Part shown: piece by piece, positions 12,901 to 24,900 of the stretch
Position numbering within the stretch: the first letter of the stretch is position 1
How the letters are laid out: every line of letters begins with the position of its first letter
Assembly (NCBI RefSeq): GCF_040802235.1
Contig: NC_133158.1
Location: 24,369,001-24,433,000, forward strand
Reading direction: 5' to 3'
Length of the DNA: 64,000 nucleotides
DNA from: Manis javanica
Taxonomy: Eukaryota; Chordata; Mammalia; Pholidota; Manidae
The notes under the pieces: generated by a model
Told to the model about the DNA's origin: nothing
What the model saw: only the letters and a program-made list of their open reading frames with translations
The model's database searches: none
Program-made: the position numbers and the translations under genes

Positions 12901-15900
12901 TTGGAAGAATTGCCCACCGTCCATTAAGAGATGACTGATAGAAAATTAAAGTTGAAATCTGACTGGTGACCACATAAATAACTGAATATGAACTTTCCAG
13001 TATTCAAAGACAATAATGAATATGTATAATAGAACAACCTGCCAGAAAGCAGAGTGACTAAGGCATGTGGCCTCCTGGGTAAAGACCCTGCCATGTATGG
13101 TGGAGAACCAGTAACCCAATGGCAGATACCTGTGGACACAGCCATAGGCAGACAGGACATATCATAAGGACCTTCAACTTTACCTCATAGTTGATGTTTA
13201 CAAAGAAATCTTTAATATTGCTTTTCGGTGTTGGGACTGGTGGAAACAACTTGGTCCATAAGTGACACCTGAAAGCAGGAAAGGAGGGAGTTACGTGAGC
13301 AAGAGTGTCCTTTCTTATCCTTAAATAGCTACTCCAGTAATTGACCTAGTTAATCCCCAAATCTGCTGTTTTGTAATTGAAAATCTTTATTGACCAAGGC
13401 TTCCAAATGCCTACATTACCTTAGGGGTACTGCAAGGTTCTGCAGTATCTGGCCTCTTAGTTGTCCAAAAAAGACAAAATGGCAATTGCTTCATGTCAGT
13501 ACACGTTACCAGGCCTAATTTCTGAAAATGAGTGATCTCTGTCATGTGTGCAGTGCCCCGCTGTTACCTACAGGGCTCGTTGGCAGACCCCCAGCTGTGA
13601 TGGCTCACAGAAATCACTTTCTTTTTGGTAATGAGTGGCATCAAAAGAACATTAATGTGAAAGCCGCCTCAGAAATGAACAGACCCCTAAAATTCAAGAA
13701 TGAGCAATGTAATGGCTGAGCTATGCGGTGCTCTGTAGATAATCTGATGTTTCTCACTTTTTGATATGGTCTGCCCTAATCTTGCAAAGCCTGTTCAAAA
13801 GACACAGAAGTGCCATAAATTTCATCTGGTAACAAGGACTCTAATGGATGCACAGCAAGAAGGTAAAAATTCAGTTCTCAGACCCCACAGGAAGCACCCC
13901 AAATATAAAAAATATTACCTACTTTCTACAGATGAGTGAGAACATTAACAAGGTGAAGCAGATGGTTGCCATAAACACAATAAGAAACCATTCTGTTGAG
14001 GGCTTCTGCTCATCATTTCCTGATTAAAAAGAAAATTCAGCTAGAATCAGCAGCAGATAAGAGAAATGACTAGGTGTGGGCAATTGAATGCATGGGTTTG
14101 AGGTGTAGGCACTGGGTGAGGCCAGGCCAGTAGCTTAGCCTTCCTGAGCCTCAAATTTGTCATCTGTCAAATGGGGTGGGCCTGGGGGGCTAATCTCCAC
14201 CTCATAAAGGCTAATCTGAAGATGAAATGAAAAATGGCAGTGAGGCCACTTTTCATTTTACAGTATTGTTTCATCTGTCAGCAGGTATTCATGGAGTACA
14301 TTCTAGGTACTGTGCCACCTGCATCTTGGAGCTTAATCAGTTTTTGGTTGAGTAGTAAGGTTTTTAGATTGAAAAGCTACAAAAACATAAACCTACTTAG
14401 TAACCTTATTACATTACAATGAAAATACAAAGTTGGAAATTGAACTTTTAGAGGAAGTAAAGTATGGAATGATGCTCATAGTTAACAGTGAAGGCATCAG
14501 GCTCTGCTGTACATGCTTTGCAATCTTAACTATCCTGAACACACCCTTTTCCAGATTACCACTACACAGACAGGAGAGTATGAGGAAATTGCTCTTAAGT
14601 CAGTACAGAAAGTATAATATGGTGCATGTCGCCTTACTCTCTAGTTAAAGTTGTTGCTAATCTGCCCACTTTTGTGGGCTTTGAGGATAGCTCCAGGGTG
14701 TGTGTGATTTTTTTTTTTTTAAGGTAGTGGAAATGCATTCGAGAAAAACCCAGGGCCATTTACCAAATGTTATTTAAAGAGGTAACCACTTGCTAAATTT
14801 CCTGATTCACTTCCAAATGAAAGTGCAAAACCAGAGCTATATCCCCGAATACAACTTTCGCTTTCTGTGGTGGAGGCCAGTAGCAAATTCATTCCTTTAT
14901 TCACCCATTCAACACATATTTCTGAGTCCTGTTATGTGTTTGGCACTGCACAAGTTGCGGAGAGGCGGGTCACGATAACACGTAGGCTCTCCCTCCTCGC
15001 AGATCAGGATCCCTCAGGGAGGATGGGCACTAAGCAAGTCCTGACACAGGTGCTGATCCGGTGAGAGCTGCACCAAGTCCTGAGGTGATGTTCAAGCCAC
15101 CCTGCGCCAGGAGAGGCAGGTCTCGGGCCTCAGTTTCCATGAACTCTTCTTATGTCACGTGAGAAGTAAGTGGAATTTTCAAGTCCCTGTAAATATCCTA
15201 AGACTTTGAAAAGCTCCCAAAACACTTCAAACTCAAAATGTCCAGGTACCAAGAGGGAGGGATGCCTTGAGGGTTTAAGGCTAGTGAATCCAACTTTGCC
15301 CTGATCTCTCTGCTGCCTCCTGAGAGCTCTTACTCGGGCTTATCTCTGCCTCCCTAAAGCTTTCACCTCTCCCCCTTCATCTCTGTGCTTCCTCCTTCAC
15401 ATATTCATGGAGTCCTGTATCTTGAATAAGCCATTCCTTTGCTCTGCCATATCTGCCAGCTATCATCAGATGCATTCTGACTTTATTTTCCATGCTAATT
15501 TCTCGCAGGGAATTCAGGCTGTTTCATTTCCCCATTCCAGAAATTGCTTCTTTATTCACAGGTGGTTTCCTCCTAGTTGAATTCAAAGGGCTTTTGCTTT
15601 GTTGTTCCAACTTTCTTTTTCCTGACCTTCCCTCCTGAATTTTAAGCTTAGTAGTTGCACCTACCTTGAAACCAAGCCATGGCCTCTTTTCCCCCAAATT
15701 CCTCCTCTTCAGGGGAATTTCCTTCTCCTCTTTTTAATTTCAACTGACTCTCTCAGCGAAGTCCTTCATCCTCTGATATTTTCCACCATGGTCTGTTCTT
15801 TAAACTTTGAGACCTTTGCTGAGCACAGCTTTGCCTTTTAATTCCATGCATTCTTCTCCCAAGCCTCTATTCCTGGCCCAGCCGTGACACGCAACTCTGA

Positions 15901-18900
15901 AACTGCCCATGGGTGTGAGCTGCACAGATGTTTCTCCAGCAGGACAACATTCAAATTCAAACTCTTGCCCTTCTTCACATGAAAACAACTTCTCTCACTA
16001 ACTTCCCCCATCTTGGAAGAGTGGAGATTCTTCCAACTTCCCAAACTGGTATCCTTGGAGTCACTTTGATTCTTCACATTCTCTGTAGCCCCTGCCTGCC
16101 TTCCTCATTTATTTGATTTGCATCATTACATCATAGCCAGTCATAAATGCAAGTGAACATCCATCCTTGCCTAGTGTGGAGACTGGATTCTGTTCCCAGC
16201 TTGCTGAGAAGGTGTCTGTAATGGACCTTGGTTCCCTCATCTATACAAATCAGGGAGGTGGCATATATGACCTCAATGATCCCTCCAATCCCAGTGCCTT
16301 TTCCAGTACCCTTGACTCAGTCCAGGGCATTGTCATTTCCTGTACACATACCTCTAACAAAAATTACTTTAGAAAAGTGTATATGTATGTTTCTGTTACT
16401 GAAAGTTATAGTAAAGTATAAAAAACTAAAACAAAAATAATTAGTAACTGGAAGTAACAGCTTATTTTCTATATATATTTTTATGTTTGCTTTCTCTGAG
16501 AGTTCATAGGTAACAAATGCAGTGCAGAAATGCTTAAAGTGCCTTCTCAGTGTAACCTCACAGGAATGCTTCGAGCAGGGCACCGCTATCCTTACTTTAC
16601 AGATGGAGCGGAGGAGGGCAGAGGAAGTCTGCTGAGGGCACACAGCTAGTGGGTGGGGTGCACACGACAGGCCCAGCAGTAATGCTCTTAAAAGAGCATG
16701 GAGCAGTGATACTATGTCTGCTTCCACCCCCACCATGCTCTGGATAGAACAGGTGGTGGGTGCTTCTCCCCAAACGTCCCAAGTGTTTCTCCGTCGCTGA
16801 ACAGCTCCAGAGCAGAGTCATCTTCCTGGCGGGATCACACTGCCCTGCAGGGGAGCGACCACCCTGTGTCCTCCGTGACTGTGGGAGGTTGCTAGGTGTG
16901 CAGGCTGCCTCTCCAGTAGAAAAGCTGCTTTGCAAAGTACCATTCTCCTGACATTTCCTAAGCTTTAATTGAGATTGAATCACTTTATCAAAACCTACAA
17001 CCATAGTATTATATGTGTTTTACATGTGTTATTTTACAAACAGGCAGTCGCCACAATTTGTAAAATGATGGAAAATAGAGGCAAACCTTTTATTTTCCCA
17101 AAAGCTTCAGACAATCAGTGGTTCTAGGATTAATATTCAGTTGTCTGGACTGTAACTGAGCATCATAGTCACTGTTCAACTTAGTTTCTACTGCAGTTGC
17201 TCATAACTAATATCAAGAGCAACTGGGATGAACTAATATCAAGTAAAATACCATCTTGCTTTATTTCCCAGTCCAATTTCCTGAATAAGGGAGTCTGCCT
17301 GCTTCATTTCCTCATCTCTGAAACTCACCAGTCCATGCTGTTAACCATTATGCAAGTAACCAAATCTGTATGTTCAGAAACTCTGTACTCGTACACATGG
17401 AATATGAATTTAGTGTGTCAGCAGAAAAAAAAAGTTACCCTGTTTACAACCAGGTTAGACAAGACAGGTAGGTTTCAGGTCCTGTAGAAAGAATGAGCAG
17501 TGTTGTAAATAATATCAGGGTTGCACAGTCGGTCCCATTTTTGTCTCAAATTTTGTAATGCTCCATCGCCTGATATGCTAAGTCCTGATAATAGTACCGT
17601 TTATTTTTTACCACAATTGCAAAAATATTTTCAGTTAAACCACTCTGTATTTATTCACTTCCACTCTCACTTTGATAAGCAAAGATTCTCATTGAATTGG
17701 CATAAATACAGAGGCAACTGATTTTATTTCATGCAATCAAAAAAAGTTATTGATGCACGCAAGGTGTTAGGTGTAAAGCAACATGATGGTCGCTGCCTGG
17801 AGGGAGTTGGCAAATTAGTCATTTCTCCTGGCATGGCTGCTGCACTGTCCCGGGGTGCCTTGGAACTAATCCCCTACTGCCAGTTGAGAACAGAACTAAC
17901 CCCCAGAGAGTGGAGCGAAGGTTAGCTTTACCACAAAGAAAAGAAACTGGCAGGTAAATTTAGTGCAAGAAAAAGCTTTCATATACCACCAAATGGAACT
18001 TATTTGTGGATTATCTACTGTTTAATTTTTAATGCAAAAAAAATTGAGTCAGTTATACAAATAATGAATTAAAATTAGCTTCTACCCTGGTTTCATTGAA
18101 GGTAGAAAAGGAGAACAGGTCTCACTGCTCACTGACAATATATATCCTTCAGGGCAAATGATTAAGAAGTTCAATACTATACAGATTGGGAGGCCCATGA
18201 GTACATCATTCATTTGAATTCTGGGGTCTCTGGCCTTAGAGACATTCTTGAGAACAAGTATTTCCAGATAACTTGGATCTTTTGTCTGACTCAAGGAGAA
18301 TGCCTTTCCTGCCATTAAAACGGAAGCCGCAGATGTTTCTTTTCAAGAAATCAATGGGCACCACTATTTGGTTATGCAGAGATGAGTTTTAGAAAGGGGA
18401 AGTCAGCAAGCCTGTTCTTCTAAGGAGCAGCCCTTCAGACCCTCCACCTCGTTCCTCAATGCTCTTGGGACACTAGCAGCTTAGAGTGTTCAGGAGCTCA
18501 GGTGTGTGGTTTCTGGTGACCTTGGCTTCCATTGCTCCTCACATCTCAACCATTTGACCTTGAGAATTAGCCAACTAATGAAAATGCTGCCCTTGTATAA
18601 TGTGAGAGTGTATATGTGGGGTCAGGGGGATGAGAAGGGGTGGGGTGGGATGGTGGCAACCAAGAGGGCAGAAAGTCATAGGCATCGGTCCAAGCTTCAT
18701 TCCAGATGTGCCTCTGGCTGCCGGGGGAGCTTTACCAAATCACTTCCCGCCTTGTGCTGCAGCTCCTGTTGTTCTAGAATTCTGTGATCTGTGTAGTTCA
18801 GACTAAACTCTGAGGAGGTCAGTTTGATGTGGCTTGTTCCATCGTAAACTGCCCATACAAATAATGACCTTAACTGCTTCCATATTGATTTTGAATCTAA

Positions 18901-21900
18901 TTTCAGATTCAGTCACAGGTTTCCAGGGAAAAGAGCTAATTAGTAAATTGATGTGACTCACCCACTGAAATAGCCCTACTCTGTGTTCATAAAACCAGCA
19001 AGTACAGGGAGCAGAAGTGCAATAGGGCTGGGTCATGGAGAGAACCCTGCTGTGTTAGTCTGAGAGCTCCTGTGGCTTGCCTCTCCTTGGGAGGGGCTCT
19101 GGCGTCCTTCATGAAGGGGCACCCAAACCAGGTCAGGCTTACAATGCAAGCAAAGGTCAGAAGCAAACCTTTTGGGTAGGTAAGCTTTCCGAAACAGCTG
19201 ACAGGTGGACCATGGGCTTTACCTGACTTAGGGAGAAAAAGAGAGGGGGCAGTGATCACAGGCTCAGTGGACAAAATATACACTCGTCCAGGGCCCAGAG
19301 CAAAATAACACAAAACTTACCCTGTGTTTATCTCTGGAAACTGGGCTCAAGCAAACTGAAATATGGAGAAGAAATGGTGACCCTCTGCATGTGTGTGTGC
19401 ACACGTTCAGGGTTCCCTAGACGGGTCACTGCGGTGTGGTCTGTCTGCATTCCTCCCAGTCCGCACAGGGCCAGACTTGTTGAAGCTGAATGGAGAGTGC
19501 GGGCTTCCCTACACAGCACCAAAGATGGTGTGCTTCCTGGGCCCTACGCAACCCAGAACTTTCTCAAGTGTAAGGGACTGCTAGTCCTGTTCTGCCAACC
19601 TACTAAGACAACAGAAAGCTGGCTGCAGCTATCACAAATCACAAAGAAATAAGAAACACAGGGTGAGTAGGTTTAATCCTGGTTCTGTGACTTGCCACGG
19701 AGGTGACCTGAAGCAGGAGTGAGACCTCCAGCACCCAATGTCTGCTGTGCAAAATGAGGATAAGAACTGAATGAGCTGATATGCATAAAGTGCTTAGCGC
19801 AGTGGTAGGACATAGTAGGTGTTCAATAAATAATAGCTACTATAATTAGGGTTACACACAATGTTTCAGAACGGAAACATCACGATACTGTATGTCATTT
19901 AAAAAAACTAAAATGTCAGTGCTGTCAGAATCCCGAAAATGCAGGTCAGTCAACCCCTGGAGAGGAGAAAAGCATACCAAATAATCCAGAAACTAGGGAA
20001 CCGAAGGGGGCATAGGGCATGCCTGGTCCTGGCCCTCTAAGATCTCTACTAAAATGAAAATTATGTGCAAGCTGTTTGTGAACTGGTACAAACCTCAGCC
20101 CCTACTGCCCATCTCCTGCCTATCTCCTGCCTCAGTCTCCCTGGCTGGCACCATGACCCATGGGATGATAAAGCATCACAGGGAAACTGCTGTGGAGCCA
20201 GTCCTGTGGCTTGGTCTAGGCCCAGCCAACCACTTCCTGGTCCTGTCACTCTGGGCATTTCCTTAACCTCTCTGCATCTGTTTTTTTATCTGTAAATATC
20301 TACAAGTGGAAAAACCCGGTGTTTGTAAAGATACATAAGGTAATGTAGGTAGACATGCCTAGCTCAGTACCTGGCCATCCTTCTTCTAAGCCGATGTCCC
20401 ATCTCAGACTCATTGTGATGCAGAATTCACACATGGATGGGCCCGGCATGGCGTAGGCACGGCTGGAGGTGGCCATGCCTGAAAGCACAGTGGAACGCTT
20501 TGCTCCTGACAGTTGGGGACAAAATCTGAAAATTCATGCTACTCTCCTCCTGGCTCGCAGGACCACCATTGGGATGCAGGGGTCCTGACCCCATTCGGGG
20601 AACACTGGAGGGGCTGCCAGGAATGATCTAACCAGCCTTGAAACCATAGGAGCTGCATACAAGGCAGCAGCTGACCTAACCAACTACCAAGTTTACCCAC
20701 CTGAAATCCTCCACTGATGTGGAAAACCCAGGATCGCCCCAAGTTGTATTAGTGTCAGGTAAGCCTCAGTGTGTTTTTCAGGCTACTGAGGGAACTCTCA
20801 ATGTTTTTCAGGTTATTTCAGGTCAACTTTTTATTTTCCAACCACTTTTTGTACCTGTTGACCCAGAGGGTGCCATCAGTTACTTCAGGAAAGCTTCCTG
20901 CAAAGTTCTTTGGGAAGACCTAGGGGAGCCTAATCTTGGACCGCTACAGTGTTTCCCCTCTATGTTTATCTTCCCTGATTTTCTCTCTGTTTCACCACAG
21001 TGTGAGAATTTAGAAAGAGTATGTGGAAAAAGATACAGGAAGAAAGAGGGTAGAGGGCTGAGGGTGGAAGCTGCACGCCCCCCGTATGATGCCTGCAGTG
21101 TGAAATGAAGAGATGAAGTAGACATCAGAAGTGGCTGCAAGCCCTCCAGCTTTGGGTTCTGGGTGCCCAGGCCAATGTACCAGGTTCTGTGGCACTTTCA
21201 CGCCCATGAATGTCAAGTCAGAGGACAATGGAACTAGTTTTCCCTGTGTGAAGCTTACTTGCATCTCTGCCCAAATTCTTACATGCCTCCTTGTTTTCTG
21301 CCTCAAACTGTTGTCATTAAGTCCTTCTGGACTCTAGGACGAGCCACTTTGCTCTAAGAATCAGCGCCCCCTCCCCCCACACTGTGCCAGGGAAGCCAAG
21401 GGTTTTCTGTGAGTAGCACGTCTTTGGAAGGAGATGCCCACTCCCCTGCACGTCGGAGCGAGCGGAGCACTGCCCTGAGCCTGGCTCTCCTGTGCTGGGT
21501 GCAGGTGCTGCACACCACAACCCTAAGGAACTATGGGTTCACTAACACATTTTCATGGTACCTCCTCCACCGTAGCTTCGATCCTGGCCTTCAGATACAG
21601 CTTCCACTGAGGTCAGGGCAAACCCCAGTCGCTGTTTGAGGCGCCATCATGCCTGGGACTGTGGGTCAGACCTGTCACTGAACACAGTTCTCAGAAGGAT
21701 TGGCCAAGGACATGGCAGGAAATAAACACAGAATGGACTCCTTAAATGCTCAATGCACCAAATCACTGTAGGGAACTATTTTCCTGATTGCTTGCTTCAT
21801 GGAGGAGAGAGAAGAGAAGAGGGCAAGCTTGAGAAAAGAAAAAGCTTCTTCACAGGCCCAGGGGACAAAAGGCTTTGGTAAATGGGAGATAACACAGAGA

Positions 21901-24900
21901 ATAAAGCAACAGAAGAATCCGGAAGTGAAGAAAGGTTCAAAAGGAGAAAGACCATTAAAAGTGGGAAGTTAGCTCTTAAGATAAGATGAGCCAGTTGAGG
22001 AAGGCCAGTTGATGACGAGTAGTGATAAAATGAAGCTTTTACTTCCGTTTGGAAGAAAACCAAGTATTCCATGCTCTGGAAATGCCAGCAGGAGCCGGCC
22101 ACCCAGAGCAGAGCGTCAGGGAGGGTGAGCATGCGCTTCCCGCCTGTGCCCAGCTGCCGGCCCCTGTGCCGCTACCCTGTCCGGAGACCTTGACGCTGCA
22201 AGCTGGGCAGCAGTCCTGTCTCCTCGTCAACCAAAGCTCACTCATCCTGGCCCTCACTCTTTATTCACACCTTGGGCTATGATGGGTCGATTAGTGAATT
22301 GATAGTTTGATAATTGATTCGGATGTTACCTGTTTGAGAAAATTGTCCATAAATAGCCACTTCTTGGCTGTCTGATAACTAGTGAATTTTTAATATTGTT
22401 GGGCCTCCATTTCCTGAAAATAAAGGAGGTGGACTTAATAACATCTAAGAAAGAGGTGATAGTTAACTTGGACCTTGGAGTGAAACTGGAAGGGGAAGAC
22501 TCCAGGGTGCCCTTTGTACAAGAAGGTAGAGGAGGAAGGTGTCTAGAGGAAATGAATGTAGCGGCAAAACTGCCTGATAGATGGCAAGCTGAGCATAATT
22601 ATTGCTGCATCCTCAAGGGGTAAGGAAGAGCCATGTGAAATGTCCCAGAGGGGCCTAGACTTCCTATTATGTTTATTAATCATCTTGATGAAAATCGCAA
22701 GTGTGCACTGACTAAATTCACTAACGATCCTAAACTGAGCAAGGGAGTAAATTCTAGAAACAATGGATTTGTAAGGTGAGTAGTCCTATCAATCAGCTCA
22801 TCTTAATGAAAAGGGTGGAAGCACATGAAATGGGGATCTACCATAGATAATGGCAGTGAGGTCCACCCGGTAGGGGGGTCTTGAGCCCAGTTCCAAACTG
22901 GGAACCTGTTATTTAGGAAATAATAATGGAAATGTGGAGAATGAATAATAAATTAAAAACAAGCTTAAACTCATTGTGGACCAGTTTCACTCTCAGCATT
23001 TTGGTGATGGGCTGATGGGGCATTGGGCATTGAAGTAAGAAAACAGCAGGGTAGGAACAAACTTTGGGGTACAGGGCTCACATTTCACAGGTGAGGAAAA
23101 GACCCAGGTTAAGCGTGTCTCACTAGTCAGGAGCAGCAGAGACCTGGCCTACTCGCCATCACTGTCCCCTGCGGTGGTGACAGATCACCACACCTGAGGA
23201 CCTACACGTTCCCTGAGAATCCACCTTGTCACAGCCCTCTCAGCAGGCTCTGTGCGCTTGGCTCATGATGTTACACTCTCTGTGTCCAACTTCGGTTACT
23301 CAGCTCGGCCCTGCAGAGCCATGGCTGAAACGTGGCTCTCCTGATTTGTCTCTCGTTTCTTCCTTACTCTCCGAGTCCTAAATTCTCCAAGGTTTGCACT
23401 GAGTAGGACTTCAAAACTCAAAGGGGAACAGAACTGGCCCCTTAGCCAGGGTTCCCACCTTGGTCTCCACCATGTTGGTTTGAGGTCCTTGGACAGCATT
23501 AAAAGAACCTCTGAATTCTAAGTATAGTAATGTGGGCAAGACACATAAGAGTATCTTGGGGCCAAAAGAGTTTTGTGCCTTGGGGATAATAAAGCATTTG
23601 AAAAAAGAAACCCACCAAATGCTTGAGTAATTAACCTTCTACCATAGGCATTTGATAAAACTAATAATCTTATTAAAACCCTGGGGTGAGTAATGTGTCT
23701 CATGTTTCCATCTTGGTGAGCAGAGAGCATTTTATTGTGCAGTGAAGCCACACAGAGAGAGCTCCTGTGTGTGCTGGGTCTCTCTAGTCAGGTCAGAGCA
23801 TCAGCTGAGGGAGGAGGAGAGGGAAGACTGGCCGTGGCAGAATCAGGAAGGAGGTGCAGTTGGCCTGTTCTTGGTTCCTTTTAGCCACTTTTCGGTTGCC
23901 TCTGCCAGGAAAGCTAATGCTGCTCCTCTGAGTCCCAGAGGGATGATGGCAGGGCCACCCTGTAAGGCTGTGCAGGTTACGCATTGCACAATTTCAGGTG
24001 GTACCATTCCCCTTTGGAAACTCAGCCTCTCTGCATGACTAGTCCCCTTGCAGACGAAGGACAGCCTCCATTTCCCAGACTGCTCATCTCTTGGAATCTA
24101 CCTGATACGTGTCCTGATTCATATCCACCTAGGCCAGTGTGCCACTGCCCTGTCACCTCCTGAAGACCCGACCGGTAGCCTAAGTGGATGAGTTAAAGAA
24201 CAGGAATTTTTAGCATGTGCCTGAAAACAATCTCTCCTCCTTAACAAATACTCTTCAAGATGAGTGAGAGATTGTGTTTACATGCTTGACTAGCCATCAC
24301 CACAAAATTAGCTTCTTTAGAAATTCAAGTAAGTCTAATTTGTTAAGCACTTTACAGCTTGCAGAATCTGGTCACACCATGCCATCAAGCTAAGAGCTCT
24401 GGTGTTGGAGGCAGTCAGCCTGAGTTTCAGTCCCATTTCCGCCATTCTGGCAAGCAGAGTTAGGCAAATTGCCTAAACCTTCCAAACTTATTTTCTCACC
24501 TGCAAAGTAGGTTTGTTGATAGGATTACAGAAGGTAATGCACACAAAGCATTTAGTACAATGCTTGGCAAAATAGTCATCAAAAAAGTGTCATCTGCTAT
24601 CATTATTTTTGTTTCACAGTACCTTGGGAGGCAGGCAAGGTGGATATTACTTCCTTTTTCCTAGAAATCAAAGCAAGGGTGGAGAGAAGTGATTTGTCTA
24701 AGGGTATGCAGTCCATATATACCAAGACTGGGCATTCACCTGTGCTCTCTGTGTAAGATTCCACCCTTCTTTCTGCCATCCTGTGTTCTCATAGCTCTTG
24801 TGTGACATGTAACCACCTATGCATCCCCAGGTTGCACAGTTGTGGCATATGCTTTAACTGTCTCCTCTCATAAAATGCCTGTGAATGCCCAAGACACCCA

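Larger units (their letters stand above)
9912..13183 (-). other. IL5RA: IL5RA intron 9
   Basis: Noncoding. It contains an L2-like piece (about 10400-10520), a short GGAGGT run (10974-10996) in a GC-rich patch, an ancient interspersed repeat (11885-12100), an L1 ORF2 fragment (12250-12770) and a short GT run at 12606-12621. No other exon was recognised. Confidence 0.85.

Noticed and set aside
13915-13919. Alternative donor AG|GTAATA for IL5RA exon 8
   Set aside because: Its use would include an in-frame TAG and break phase with exon 9; AA|GTAGGT four bases earlier restores the human-like C-R-K-C-H-L-W.
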